DNA from: Pseudomonadota bacterium
Lineage (GTDB): Bacteria; Pseudomonadota; Gammaproteobacteria; Steroidobacterales; Steroidobacteraceae
NCBI GenBank assembly: GCA_018241505.1
Contig: JAFEDS010000017.1
Location: 62,001 to 126,000, forward strand
Length of the DNA stretch: 64,000 nt
Direction: 5' to 3'
The notes beneath the pieces were generated by a model. It ran no database searches, was not told the origin of the DNA, and saw nothing but the letters and a program-made list of their open reading frames with translations. Of the stretch, positions 31,502 to 41,258 are shown in pieces. Both the position numbers and the translations under genes were made by a program. Numbering within the stretch: the stretch's first letter is position 1; each line of letters starts with the position of its first letter.

Positions 31502-33960
31502 CAGAACTGCCTACGGAGGGTGAGCGACGCACTCGTGGGGCTTCCCGGTACATTGCCGTAGAACAAGGTCTGATAGTTGTTGATGTAGTAGCGCTTGTTC
31601 AGCACGTTGCTCAGACTGAGCTGAGTATACCAGGGCCCCCTTTCATAGGACGCCGAGAGATCAACGAGCGTGTAGCTCGGAATTTGCCGGGTGGAACCGT
31701 CGTAAGAGGTGGCCACCGAGTCGATGAACCTCACCCCGCCGCCCAATGAAAGACCGGCCACGGTTGCCGCCGGCAGCCTGTAAGTGGAGTACAGGCTGAA
31801 GGTGTGCTTCGGAAGATACAGCTCGGTTTGCCCCTCGACCGAGGGGTCGGCGTCGCGCGTAACTTTCGGATCAAGGTAGGCATAGCCTGTGTTGATCTGC
31901 CAATCGGGCGTGAGCTCGCCCAGCGCCTTGATCTCGAGGCCATTGTGTCGCACCTCGCCAACCGCCTTGTAGAAGTCCGCGCCGTTGAGCGACTGATCGT
32001 AAGTTGCCAGGTTACGCTCGGTGATCCGGTACAGGGCACCACTGAGCAGCAACCGGGCGTTCAGGGTGCGAACTTTGATTCCGGCTTCATATTGCTTGCC
32101 GACCAGCGGCGGCAGCGGAGTCTGCGCAATCGTCAGCAAAGGCTGGGGATTGAACGATTCGCTGTACGAGATGTAGGCGTTGGTCCGCGGAAGAATCTCG
32201 TAAACCAATCCGGCGCGGTAGCTGACTTGTCCGTCAAAATTGTAGTCCTGCACCACCTCATTGGTCAGCGTGGACACTTTGGGTTTCGAGTACGAAGCGC
32301 CTGCCAGAACCGACAAACGCTCAAAAAAACGGGTGACCGATTGTGCTGACACCGTAAAGGTGTGCGTATCTATATCCGAATCATACGGGAATACCGGACC
32401 GCTCCCGAGCAGGCTGTTGAACGCCTGCGTGATTGCTTCGCGACTGTCGAAGATGTTGAGCGTACCCGAGGTCCCCGGGAACAGGACGGCGGTGCTTTGC
32501 TTGCTGTCCTGATAGAGAGCGGCTATCGATATGAAACTGTCCTTCAAGCCGGTTGCATCCAGCCGATAGATTGAGGAAGCCCCGATGCCATAATTCTCTG
32601 TAACCTGAGGCCCGCTGAATTTTGTAACCTGGAAGGTCACATCGCCACTGTCAGCGAGGTCAAAGGCATAGTCATTGCCGCCGGTGAGGCTCGAACGCTC
32701 GTAGTTTCCCTTGAGGCTGAACTCGAGAACAGAGCTCGGACGCCAGGTGAGCTCGCCTGATCCGAAGTAAACCGAGGTCTTCAACTCGATATCCTTCGAG
32801 CCGAGAAAGAATGACCGTGGCACCGGCGCAGGCGTGCCGTCCGCCTCTGTCGGGACACCGTCGAAGGACGGTCGCGTAAACCTCTGATATCCTCCGTGTA
32901 TGTAGCCACTCACCGAATCGGTGAAGTCCACATTCAGGCCGCCGTACAGCACCGACTTCCTGTGATGCAGATCGTCAATGAAGCTGTTGCCCTGATCCCA
33001 AACCGCGATGCCTATGCCGCGCACGCGCTCTTGTGAGTCGAGCGGCTTCGCAATCTGGCCTTCCACGCGGATACCTCTCCAAGAAGACACTTGTGCAGAC
33101 AGATAGCTCGGTGTCAGGTGTGTAGCGCTCTTGGTCACATAGTTGACCAACCCTCCAGGGCTGGATATGCCGTATACGACTGATGAAGGTCCTTCTACGA
33201 TCTCCAGCCGATCGACAATGGCAAATTCAGGCTCGTACGAAGTGAATGTTGAAATCGCGTCGATGCCATCGATCGCCCGCCCGGCCGAGAAGCCGCGGAT
33301 TTTGATGACCGAGCCATTGTTCTCGGGATTTCCGGCATCGATGGCGCCGGGGGTGTAGGAGGCGATCGCGCCGAGCGTGTTGAGATCGGCCGCCTTGATG
33401 AAATCGCCACTGACCAAACTGATCGATTGCGGCACCTGCTCAATGGGCAGCGGCAGATTGGTGGTGCCCTGGGTATCGGCAGCCAGAAACTGGTAGCGCC
33501 CGGTCACCAGGACCTCTTGAAGGTTCGTCCGATCTTCCTCACGGCCCTCGCCGGATGTAGGCCCGTTGCTACTATCGGCCTCACCCTCATGGGGTGCGGG
33601 CGAGTCGAGCGCGTTTGTAAGGCCCGGTGAGGCGGGTGCCTCCACCCGAAGGGGTTCGACGATGATCGCACCTTGCGCGGTGACTCGGTATGTGAGGCCG
33701 GAGCCTTGGAGCAGGCGTTTCAATGCCTGGTCCCGGTCGAGATCCCCCTTCAGGGCCGGCGCCGTCTTTCCTTGTACGGACTTGGGTGTGAATTCGATTT
33801 CAACACCGGCGTCGTGCCCAAACTGTGTCAGTGAGGCCGACAAGCTCTGCGCCGGAAGGTTGAGATTGACGTGCGGAGCCGTGGATTGTGCAAAACACGT
33901 GGCCGCGGCGCCGGTCATTGTCAAAAACAGAATGGATCGCAGCTTTCCGCTTCGAGACAT
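31501..33960 (-). CDS. TonB-dependent signalling receptor (FecA/FpvA type, with STN domain)
   Basis: 819 residues from ATG 33960, preferred over ATG 33984 because AGGGG lies 9 bases before it. After the signal peptide comes an STN/secretin domain (about 30-110; VNLNLPAQSLSASLTQFGHDAGVEIEF). A linker, TonB box (LQEVLVTGRY), plug (VDRLEIVEGPSSVVYG) and barrel ending LTLRRQF follow. The STN domain lets the receptor signal substrate binding to FecR in the inner membrane. Directly upstream lie FecR and an ECF sigma factor, and directly downstream two exported hydrolases. The plug is of the siderophore-receptor subtype, but no iron-uptake genes are present. Confidence 0.92.
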   Translation of the reverse strand: MSRSGKLRSILFLTMTGAAATCFAQSTAPHVNLNLPAQSLSASLTQFGHDAGVEIEFTPKSVQGKTAPALKGDLDRDQALKRLLQGSGLTYRVTAQGAIIVEPLRVEAPASPGLTNALDSPAPHEGEADSSNGPTSGEGREEDRTNLQEVLVTGRYQFLAADTQGTTNLPLPIEQVPQSISLVSGDFIKAADLNTLGAIASYTPGAIDAGNPENNGSVIKIRGFSAGRAIDGIDAISTFTSYEPEFAIVDRLEIVEGPSSVVYGISSPGGLVNYVTKSATHLTPSYLSAQVSSWRGIRVEGQIAKPLDSQERVRGIGIAVWDQGNSFIDDLHHRKSVLYGGLNVDFTDSVSGYIHGGYQRFTRPSFDGVPTEADGTPAPVPRSFFLGSKDIELKTSVYFGSGELTWRPSSVLEFSLKGNYERSSLTGGNDYAFDLADSGDVTFQVTKFSGPQVTENYGIGASSIYRLDATGLKDSFISIAALYQDSKQSTAVLFPGTSGTLNIFDSREAITQAFNSLLGSGPVFPYDSDIDTHTFTVSAQSVTRFFERLSVLAGASYSKPKVSTLTNEVVQDYNFDGQVSYRAGLVYEILPRTNAYISYSESFNPQPLLTIAQTPLPPLVGKQYEAGIKVRTLNARLLLSGALYRITERNLATYDQSLNGADFYKAVGEVRHNGLEIKALGELTPDWQINTGYAYLDPKVTRDADPSVEGQTELYLPKHTFSLYSTYRLPAATVAGLSLGGGVRFIDSVATSYDGSTRQIPSYTLVDLSASYERGPWYTQLSLSNVLNKRYYINNYQTLFYGNVPGSPTSASLTLRRQF

Positions 33961-34042
33961 CGATCGTGACCCCTGTGGTGGCATTTTTGCTCAGCTCATC
34001 ACAAGGAAACGCAAGAGGGCTCAAAACCCTCATAGTCGATCG

Positions 34043-35107
34043 CTACGGGCGCCGCTCCATTTTGTGCCCGGAATTGGCAATCAAACGAGTTTCGCCTCCG
34101 GGCACCTGCACGACCGCAACCGGGAGGATTTCGCCGATGAGGGTGCCGAAACGTTCGGGTTGCCCGATGCGAAACACACCGCTCAGGCGCAGACGCTTCA
34201 AATCCTCACCCTCTGCTACGAGTGGCTGTTCGGAGTAGCGGTTGAGCTCAGCAATTGCGTTTTCGAGCGTCTCGTCCTCGAAGGTGATCCAGCCTTCGCG
34301 CCAGCTCGTCGCCTTGACGGCGTTGGTGTTTGTCAGCTTTGCAGCGGCTCCTGGCGTGACCACCATGCGTTGCCCGGGTATCATCTCCAAGGGCCGGCGC
34401 TGCAGCGATTTCGTATCGGTCGCTGTTCCGGCTCCCGGGTCTACACGCACCCGTCCTTCAACCAACACAACTTCGATGCGATTGGATTCCAGGCGGACGT
34501 CAAACTGCGTACCGAGGGCCTGAATCTGCTCATCGCCGGCCGCCACGATAAAAGGACGTGCCTCGTCCTTTGCCACATCGAAGTAGGCTTGCCCCCGCAC
34601 GAGGTGAACCAGACGCCTTCCGGAGGCGAAGTCTGCATCCAGTACCGTGTCGAGATTCATTGAAACAACCGTACCGTCAGACAGGGTTATGGTCGATCGT
34701 TGATTGTGCGCAGTCGCGTAGCGGGATGTGCTGGTAGCAATGGATCCCGAGCTATGAGGCTGGCTCACCCGGTAACCTATGAAAGCGGCAAGCGCGATGG
34801 ACAATAGCACCGTCGCAGCCAACGCCACCGCCCGAGGCCAGATGCGAGGCGCCCGAGTTGCGGCCAGTGCCGCGACTCGCAATGCACGCAGCTCTCCTTC
34901 ATCAGCCGCATCCACGAACCCTGACCACATCGACTCGGTCTGCTCGTACGCCGATCTGTTGGTAGCTGAGGCCCCCAGCCACTCCCGGAATCGGAGCTCA
35001 TCATCCGCGGCCATGCTTGCGCTGTCGCGCCGAACGAACCAATACGCAGCCGCTTCACTGACGGTCATCGCCGCCAGCTCGCGGTCGGAAATTGCACTCG
35101 TGCTCAT
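34043..35107 (-). CDS. FecR-type anti-sigma/sensor protein
   Basis: 354 residues. An N-terminal cytoplasmic domain (DUF4880-like; AAAYWFVRRDSASMAADDELRFREWL) is followed by one membrane helix (about 94-114, WPRAVALAATVLLSIALAAF). The periplasmic FecR domain (about 140-240; TLSDGTVVSMNLDTVL, GEAYF-like GQAYFDVAKDEARPF) comes next, then a C-terminal region resembling STN-interacting DUF4974. It holds or activates the ECF sigma factor until the receptor signals. Its start overlaps the sigma gene stop by 4 bp. Confidence 0.92.
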   Translation of the reverse strand: MSTSAISDRELAAMTVSEAAAYWFVRRDSASMAADDELRFREWLGASATNRSAYEQTESMWSGFVDAADEGELRALRVAALAATRAPRIWPRAVALAATVLLSIALAAFIGYRVSQPHSSGSIATSTSRYATAHNQRSTITLSDGTVVSMNLDTVLDADFASGRRLVHLVRGQAYFDVAKDEARPFIVAAGDEQIQALGTQFDVRLESNRIEVVLVEGRVRVDPGAGTATDTKSLQRRPLEMIPGQRMVVTPGAAAKLTNTNAVKATSWREGWITFEDETLENAIAELNRYSEQPLVAEGEDLKRLRLSGVFRIGQPERFGTLIGEILPVAVVQVPGGETRLIANSGHKMERRP

Positions 35108-35649
35108 TCGTCGTTCATCCGTTGATTCAGGTACGCCACTGCCTTGGCCATTTGCTTTTCCACGAGACTCAGTGAGATTCCGAGCCGTTGGGCGATGTCC
35201 TGGTAACGCAGCCCTTCCAGTCGCCTCAGAATGAAGATCGTGCGCGCTCGCTCGGGCAACTCCAGCAGTGCCCGGGAAGCACGTGTCAGCGTCTCCTCAC
35301 CTATTAAAACGCGGTCGGCAGAAAATTCCTCACGTGAGTGCTCTGCAGGATCGAAGGATTCATGAACCTCAGTCCGGTGGGAACGCCGTTTTCTCGCGCG
35401 ATCCGTCACGACGCTGGCCGCAGTCTCAAACAGGTACCCGCGAAGATCCTCCACTTCCTCAACCCGCCCCCGCTTCAAGAGCCGGATATAGACTTCCTGC
35501 ACGAGGTCATCGACTTCTTCGCGTTCGTGCACGCGTCGCATGAAGAACTGGCGCAATACTGTGCCGAACTGATCGGCCAGGTGCCGCAGCGACTCCCGGT
35601 CAGGCGCGGCAGGGTCGATTGCGGCTGATTGGGGTGGTTGAGGCGCCAT
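35104..35649 (-). CDS. ECF sigma factor (FecI type)
   Basis: 181 residues with region 2 (LADQFGTVLRQFFMRRV ... EEVDDLVQEVYIRLLKRG) and region 4 (LLELPERARTIFILRRLEGLRYQDIAQRLGISLSLVEKQMAKAVAYL). It is the first gene of a seven-gene operon that it probably drives itself once FecR receives the signal from the receptor. The sequence between it and the transposase remnant should hold its promoter. Confidence 0.93.
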   Translation of the reverse strand: MAPQPPQSAAIDPAAPDRESLRHLADQFGTVLRQFFMRRVHEREEVDDLVQEVYIRLLKRGRVEEVEDLRGYLFETAASVVTDRARKRRSHRTEVHESFDPAEHSREEFSADRVLIGEETLTRASRALLELPERARTIFILRRLEGLRYQDIAQRLGISLSLVEKQMAKAVAYLNQRMNDE

Positions 35650-35772
35650 TGGAGCACCCTACGCCCGGCTCGGTGCCGCCGGCAAATCGAGACATTGGGT
35701 ATGCGGGTTTTGCAGGTACTTACGTTCTTTAGTTGAATGGGCCGGAGCGGCTGTACCGTGCGAGTTAGGATC

Positions 35773-35925
35773 AGTCAGTATCTGAATAACCTGGTCGAGC
35801 AGGACCCCCGAGCCATCAAACGACACTGCGCCTGGATGACCGGGTTCAAGTCATATCGGAATGCGGCCATCCCCATTTTGTGGGAATAGAGCTCGCTCAT
35901 CGCATCCATGAACGGCAGCTCTCAC
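35773..35925 (+). mobile_element. Transposase remnant of IS6/IS240 type
   Basis: The plus strand reads QYLNNLVEQDPRAIKRHCAWMTGFKS, then YRNAAIPIL. After a one-base frame shift it continues GIELAHRIHERQL. This matches the last part of IS6-family DDE transposases (NNLIEQDHR-IK ... MLGFKSF ... GIEL-HRI). The rest of the gene and both terminal repeats are missing. The segment occupies most of the 306-bp gap between the sigma gene and tRNA-Pro; I see no intact gene in that gap. Confidence 0.75.
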
Positions 35926-35955
35926 CTGAGTACCCGGAATGGACAATGGAACAGA

Positions 35956-36032
<77 letters not shown>

Positions 36033-36230
36033 AGATGGTCAACCCGGCCCCTGGGCGAGCCCGGGAAGGCGGCGCAGGAGCAGGGCCGCGCAGTGTACTG
36101 AACGGCCCCCGCCCCGGCAACGCAATTCTGCGCGGCTCCGAGCGGGATCAAGGACTTGCGGCTGGCTGGCGCCGCAGGAAGGACCCGGTGAGCCGCCTTT
36201 CGGCGCGCCGTGCGGTGGTGGGCGCGACGC

Positions 36231-36884
36231 TCAGAGCTTCATTTCGGGCACGTTGGCCTTGATACGCAGCGGCGCCTCGGTTCGCTGCACAATGTAGTCG
36301 ACCGCCACGCCGGGCGCGCGTTCGATCAGCTCGAGGCCCGTGGGCGTCACATCGATCACGCCGAGCTCGGTAATGATCCGGCTGACCACGCCCAGGCCGG
36401 TAATGGGCAGCGAGCACTTGTTCTTGATCTTGGATTCGCCGGCCTTGGAGGAATGCTCCATGACGACGACAATGCGGCGCGCTCCCGAGACCAGGTCCAT
36501 CGCGCCGCCCATGCCCTTGACCATTTTCCCAGGGATCATCCAGTTGGCGATGTCACCGGAGGCACTGACCTCCATCGCACCCAGAATGGCGACGTCGATG
36601 TGGCCGCCACGAATCATGGCGAAACTGTCCGCACTGTCGAATATCGCCGCTCCCTGCGTCATGGTGATGGTTTGTTTGCCGGCGTTGATCAGGTCGGCGT
36701 CCTCTTCCAATTCATAGGGGAAGGGACCGACCCCCAGAAGGCCGTTCTCACTCTGCAGTACCACCGAAACGCCGCTCGGGATGTAGTTCGCGACCAGGGT
36801 GGGGATGCCTATTCCCAGGTTGACGTACTGGCCATCGGCCAGTTCCCGGGCGGCCCGCTTTGCCAAGTCTTCACGCGTCAGCAT
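36231..36884 (-). CDS. scoB: 3-oxoacid CoA-transferase subunit B
   Basis: 217 residues from ATG 36884 (SD AGAGG upstream). The family signature with the catalytic glutamate is SENGLLG (about 45-51), preceded by [30 protein letters not shown] and [13 protein letters not shown] are also typical. With subunit A it moves CoA from succinyl-CoA to a 3-keto acid such as acetoacetate. It follows subunit A by 13 bp. Length and motifs are complete. The exact acceptor (acetoacetate or 3-oxoadipate, as in PcaJ) cannot be fixed; no other beta-ketoadipate genes are next to it. Confidence 0.93.
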   Translation of the reverse strand: MLTREDLAKRAARELADGQYVNLGIGIPTLVANYIPSGVSVVLQSENGLLGVGPFPYELEEDADLINAGKQTITMTQGAAIFDSADSFAMIRGGHIDVAILGAMEVSASGDIANWMIPGKMVKGMGGAMDLVSGARRIVVVMEHSSKAGESKIKNKCSLPITGLGVVSRIITELGVIDVTPTGLELIERAPGVAVDYIVQRTEAPLRIKANVPEMKL

Positions 36885-36897
36885 GTTGTTTTCCTCT

Positions 36898-37599
36898 TCA
36901 GCCGACAACCAACGGTCGGTTGGTTTTGCGCTCGATCCGCTTCTCGTGCGGGCCAACTACAACATGATGGACATAGACGGAGGGTGTGTCGACCTGCTCG
37001 GGATGGATCTCGCCAACCTCGACGAGCTCCTCGACTTCGGCCACCGTTACCCGTCCCGCCATGGCACACAGGGGGTTGAAGTTGCGGGCCGTCAGCCGGT
37101 ACTGAAGGTTCCCCATACGGTCGCCCCGCCAGGCCTTCACGATCGCCCAATCGGTACGGATGCCACGCTCCATCACATAACTGCGGCCATCGAAATCGCG
37201 AACTTCCTTGCCATTGGCGACGAGGGTGCCCACTCCAGTCGCAGTAAAGAATGCCGGGATGCCGGCGCCCCCGGCGCGCAAGCGTTCTGCGAGCGTCCCT
37301 TGCGGCGTGAGCTCCACTTCCAGCTCGCCTGAGAGGTACTGCCGCTCGAATTCCTTGTTCTCGCCCACGTAGCTGGAGATCATTTTTTTGATCTGCCGGT
37401 TCGCGAGCAGGATGCCCAGACCGAAGTCATCAACGCCGCAATTATTGGAAGCGACCGTCAGGCCGCGAACGTTCAACTCACGGAGCGCCTGGATGCACAG
37501 TTCGGGAATTCCGCACAGACCGAATCCCCCCGCTGCGATGGTTGCGCCGTCCCGAATCCCCTCGAGCGCCTCGCGTGCACTCGCTCGAACCTTGTTCAT
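36898..37599 (-). CDS. scoA: 3-oxoacid CoA-transferase subunit A
   Basis: 233 residues with the glycine-rich [10 protein letters not shown] (about 24-33), [12 protein letters not shown] and [22 protein letters not shown], all hallmarks of CoA-transferase family I alpha subunits. It forms a heterotetramer with the downstream subunit B. An MFS carrier gene diverges from it (starting at 37710), so uptake and activation of a keto acid may be linked. Confidence 0.93.
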   Translation of the reverse strand: MNKVRASAREALEGIRDGATIAAGGFGLCGIPELCIQALRELNVRGLTVASNNCGVDDFGLGILLANRQIKKMISSYVGENKEFERQYLSGELEVELTPQGTLAERLRAGGAGIPAFFTATGVGTLVANGKEVRDFDGRSYVMERGIRTDWAIVKAWRGDRMGNLQYRLTARNFNPLCAMAGRVTVAEVEELVEVGEIHPEQVDTPSVYVHHVVVGPHEKRIERKTNRPLVVG

Positions 37600-37709
37600 G
37601 TCAACAACTCTCCGGGCTCCAGATGAATTCTACGACATCGGTCCGACAGGATATCATCTGCGCGCTCGGTGGCGCTCAAAACGCATAAGAAGGCTCCGGA
37701 CCGGCGACC

Positions 37710-39023
37710 ATGTCCCTCAATCAGATCCCGCTCTCCGATTCACAGCAGCGCTTGCAGCTTCGTAAAGCCGTCGTTGCCAGCACAATTGGCACGACCATCG
37801 AGTGGTACGACTTCTTCCTCTACAGCATCGTCACGGGACTGGTGTTTCCGAAGCTGTTTTTCCCGCAATCCAACCCTCTGACCGGCACGCTGCAGGCGTT
37901 TTCGGTCTATCTGGTCGGCTTTATCGCCCGGCCAATTGGCGCCGCCCTGTTCGGACATTTTGGCGACCGTGTCGGCCGCAAGACGACGCTCATTGTCACC
38001 TTGGGACTCATGGGAGCGGCGACTTTCCTCGTGGGCTTCGTACCCACTTACGCCCACGCTGGAGTCTGGGGAGCAATCATTTTGACCGCGCTGCGCCTGA
38101 TTCAGGGCATTGGCGTTGGTGGGGAATGGGGTGGTTCCGTTCTGCTGGCGATGGAATGGACCCGGGGCCGGCCGAATCGCGGGCTGGTCACCTCCTGGCC
38201 GCAGATGGGCGTGCCGCTCGGGCTGGTCCTGGCCAATCTGGCCGTACTCCTGTCGAGCCGGATATCGGGTGACGCTTTCTTCGAATGGGGTTGGAGGCTC
38301 CCGTTTTTCCTGAGTATCAGCCTCATCGCGATAGGTCTTTATATACGGCTGGGAGTGCTCGAAACGCCCACCTTCGCTGCCTTGGCCGCCGATCGGAAGC
38401 TCTCGCCCCAACCCGTCCTCGAAGTCCTGCGCAAGCACTCCCGCGAAATTCTCCTGTCGGCACTGGCCCGAACCGGCCAGCAGGCTGTTTTCTATGTGTT
38501 CAGCGCATTCATTTTCTCCTACGGCACGACCGTCCTCGGAGCCTCGCGCGACTTCCTGCTCATCGCGTTGCTGACTGCCTCGATGCTCTCCTGCATTACC
38601 AACCCTTTGTTCGGGTTTGTCTCGGATCGTTTCGGCCGCAAACGAACCTACCTGCTGGGGATTTTGCTTACGGCGATGTTTGGGTTCGTCTACTTTGCCG
38701 CGCTCGATACGCGAGCGCCCGCTGTGATGTTTGTAGTGATCGCGATCTCCTTCGTCCCGCACGACATGATGTACGGGCCACAAGCTGCGCTCATTGCCGA
38801 AAGTTTCGACGCGCGTCTGCGCTATTCGGGGGCCTCGCTCGGCTATCACATCGCGTCTTTGTTCTCCGGTGGCCCTGCTCCCCTCATCGCCACTGCCCTG
38901 TTGGCTCGCTACCATACAGGTTTCTCAGTGGCGGCGTACCTGGCAGCCTGTGGTGTCGTGAGCGCGATTGCAACCCGTTGTCTTGTCGATCGAACCCATG
39001 ATCGCCTGGATGAAAGCGGCTGA
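37710..39023 (+). CDS. MFS transporter, MHS (metabolite:H+ symporter) type
   Basis: 437 residues with about 12 membrane helices. The motifs are TIEWYDFFLYSIVTGLVFPKLFF, GHFGDRVGRKTTL, RLIQGIGVGGEWGGS and VSDRFGRKRTYLLG. It belongs to the same family as the carrier at 27625-28938 but is clearly a different branch. It is likely an importer of an organic acid. It is divergent from the CoA-transferase genes and convergent with the binding-protein/hydrolase fusion, with only 2 bp between stops. Confidence 0.9.
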   Translation: MSLNQIPLSDSQQRLQLRKAVVASTIGTTIEWYDFFLYSIVTGLVFPKLFFPQSNPLTGTLQAFSVYLVGFIARPIGAALFGHFGDRVGRKTTLIVTLGLMGAATFLVGFVPTYAHAGVWGAIILTALRLIQGIGVGGEWGGSVLLAMEWTRGRPNRGLVTSWPQMGVPLGLVLANLAVLLSSRISGDAFFEWGWRLPFFLSISLIAIGLYIRLGVLETPTFAALAADRKLSPQPVLEVLRKHSREILLSALARTGQQAVFYVFSAFIFSYGTTVLGASRDFLLIALLTASMLSCITNPLFGFVSDRFGRKRTYLLGILLTAMFGFVYFAALDTRAPAVMFVVIAISFVPHDMMYGPQAALIAESFDARLRYSGASLGYHIASLFSGGPAPLIATALLARYHTGFSVAAYLAACGVVSAIATRCLVDRTHDRLDESG

Positions 39024-39025
39024 AG

Positions 39026-41200
39026 TCAGGGCGCATCCGCACCCTCAACAAAGGTCTGCACTTCCCGATAGAGCTGAAAGCGACTGGCCTCCAGGTGCAT
39101 TACATGTGTGCCGCGGCTGATGACAACGTCACGTTTGACAGGGGCGTTACGCAGACTTTCATACAACCAATGGGCATCCTTGTTGGTAGTCACATCATCC
39201 CACTCGCCGCGAATGATCAGGACTGGAACCCGTATCCGGGAGGGGTCGTAGGGAAAATGTCCGCTCCAGGCTCTGTCGAGGTCTGCCAACGGTCCGTAAG
39301 GCACACGAACACTGGGCGGAGTACGTTGGCCGCTGTTTGGATCACTCGCCAGATACGCAGGTCCCCACAACGCCATATCGGAGGCGGCCAGGACCGGCGC
39401 CTCGCCTCGCGGAACGTATCCGTAAAAGCGTTTGCGCTGGGCCTCCACCGTAACATTCCAGGCCGGCGCAGGTTTGTTGGCCGAATCGTCGTCAGGATGC
39501 TCGTGTCGCAACGCTACAGGCCCAAACAACACGAGCCGATCCAGCAGATCGGGGTGTCGTGTCGCGAGCAAGCCGCTCGGCAAGGTTCCCCAGGAATGCG
39601 CAATGATGGACAACTTCTGCATGTGCTGTTTGTCCCGGATGAAACGCATGGCCGCCTCAATCTGCCTGGAGGCCTCTTCCGTGCGCAGTAGCGGAGCACC
39701 CGTCGCCGCGGGATCGCTCATCGGCGGATAGCGATCCGAGCCGCCATAACCCATGAAATCGAGCGCCCACGAGTCGATCCCGGCTCGCGCCAGATCTTCC
39801 ATCCACGAATGCCCCCCGAAGGGATATGCGGCCGCCAGCGCCGACGGAAACGTCGCGCCATGTACGAAGAGAACCGACTTCGTGCCAGCCGTTGAACCGT
39901 GCAACGGCGGAAGATGACGCAGAAAGAGCCGCAGGCCGCCTGCCTCGAAGGGGATCAGGAAATGTTCCTCACCCGCAGTTTGGCCGTGAACGTCTTGCGC
40001 CGACGTACTCGATGAGATGACTTTCCAGGCTCCGTGTTCCGCACGAACCAGCACGAAAGGCTTGAGTGACTCGCGCTGCGGTGTTCGATTGATCGTGCCC
40101 ATGACGCCGTTCATGGTTTGAAGGTGCGCCAGGGTATCCCGGAGCTTCCGCCGATCTGACGCCACTGTCTGTGGCCCCGGTACAATCCCGCTCTGTTCGA
40201 TGGCTTGCTGCAGCGTGAACAAGATCTCCCAGCCAGCCATGCTATGCAGATCGGCGATGCCACCCATTGCCTCGACCTCATGTGCTTGCCTTTGTCTCTC
40301 TGGAGTATTGGCAACGAAACTCGTGGGAATAACCAACCCGTCCGCCGCCGGCCCGCAAAGAGACAACGTCTCGGGTGTTGACGCGCTGGTCAAGCCGATG
40401 AGCAGCTTAGGGTGAATATTCTGCTGAGCCAATTGCGTGAGAACACCGCAGGTTGTCCGGGCATGAGCGGAGATCACCACAACGTCCGCGTGAGAGTTGC
40501 CGATCGCCTTCGCCGGCGCCTCAAAGGCCGTATCGTTAATGGACCAGCCGGTATTGCCCAGTACCTGAAGTCCGCTCGCGATGGCTTTCTTGCTGATGAT
40601 GTTCTGCAATGTTGAATGCGAATGGGCAAAGTCCGACTCCTCCGCGGTGTACACAGTTCGGACCCCGGGATACTGCTGCCGCACCCACGCCCAAAGTGAC
40701 TCGTACATATCGCCTTCATTGGGAGAATTGCGGAATGCCCATTCCGATAGGCGGGCCAGATTCGCTTTGGTCGCACCATCGGTAAATACCGGTATCCGCA
40801 AGCCAGGGTCATTGTTATCGTCCACCTTGTGTTGGAGCGTCCCATAGAGCGGTTCCGCTACCGACGAGCAGCTCGGACCGATTGCCACCAAGGTGTCAGC
40901 AGCCGCTGCCTGCTTCAGAAAGGCGATGGCGTCGTCAGCGTTGCAATGATCGTCGGTGTAGGAGATGTCGAAATGTCCGACCGAACCGTCTGCCAACTTC
41001 ACACCTCCATCCCGATCGATGCGTTGGGCCGCTGCAAGTAACGCCGCGCGGCTGTTGATCCCGAAAGACTGCACCGGGCCGGTCAACGCGCCGAAGGCGG
41101 CTATTTTGATGGAGGTCACTCGCTGCTTCGCGCAGCACGTGCCTGTCATGACCGTCATGGCTAACAAGAAAGCTGCGAAAGTTCCACCACGTTGTGGCAT
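39026..41200 (-). CDS. Fusion of a Leu/Ile/Val-type binding-protein domain with an alpha/beta hydrolase
   Basis: 724 residues from ATG 41200 (AAAGGTAGAGCC before it). A signal peptide (about 1-24) precedes a periplasmic binding-protein type 1 domain (about 30-400). This domain begins TSIKIAAFGALTGPVQSFG, holds IGPSCSSVAEPLY and ends VMGTINRTPQRESLKPFVLVR. The second half (about 430-724) is an alpha/beta hydrolase. It has the oxyanion stretch LFVHGATFPS, nucleophile AHSWGTLPSG, acid in IRGEWDDVT and catalytic His in SRGTHVMHLE. There is no stop or low-quality sequence at the junction. Binding and hydrolysis of one ligand in the periplasm is the simplest idea. An ArsR-like regulator is divergent. 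Confidence 0.85.
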   Translation of the reverse strand: MPQRGGTFAAFLLAMTVMTGTCCAKQRVTSIKIAAFGALTGPVQSFGINSRAALLAAAQRIDRDGGVKLADGSVGHFDISYTDDHCNADDAIAFLKQAAAADTLVAIGPSCSSVAEPLYGTLQHKVDDNNDPGLRIPVFTDGATKANLARLSEWAFRNSPNEGDMYESLWAWVRQQYPGVRTVYTAEESDFAHSHSTLQNIISKKAIASGLQVLGNTGWSINDTAFEAPAKAIGNSHADVVVISAHARTTCGVLTQLAQQNIHPKLLIGLTSASTPETLSLCGPAADGLVIPTSFVANTPERQRQAHEVEAMGGIADLHSMAGWEILFTLQQAIEQSGIVPGPQTVASDRRKLRDTLAHLQTMNGVMGTINRTPQRESLKPFVLVRAEHGAWKVISSSTSAQDVHGQTAGEEHFLIPFEAGGLRLFLRHLPPLHGSTAGTKSVLFVHGATFPSALAAAYPFGGHSWMEDLARAGIDSWALDFMGYGGSDRYPPMSDPAATGAPLLRTEEASRQIEAAMRFIRDKQHMQKLSIIAHSWGTLPSGLLATRHPDLLDRLVLFGPVALRHEHPDDDSANKPAPAWNVTVEAQRKRFYGYVPRGEAPVLAASDMALWGPAYLASDPNSGQRTPPSVRVPYGPLADLDRAWSGHFPYDPSRIRVPVLIIRGEWDDVTTNKDAHWLYESLRNAPVKRDVVISRGTHVMHLEASRFQLYREVQTFVEGADAP

Positions 41201-41258
41201 GGCTCTACCTTTGCTGATTGTCACTGCGCGCTGAATCTAGCAGTTGCTCCGCCGGTTT

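Noticed and set aside
31501-33960. Siderophore uptake locus
   Set aside because: The receptor and FecI/FecR pair look iron-related, but no siderophore, reductase or ABC iron genes are present, and downstream genes are hydrolases, a carrier and a dehydrogenase.
37740-38915. 391-codon frame on the minus strand opposite the second MFS gene
   Set aside because: Charged, Gln/Glu/Arg-rich shadow of a clear membrane transporter; no motifs and no ribosome-binding site.
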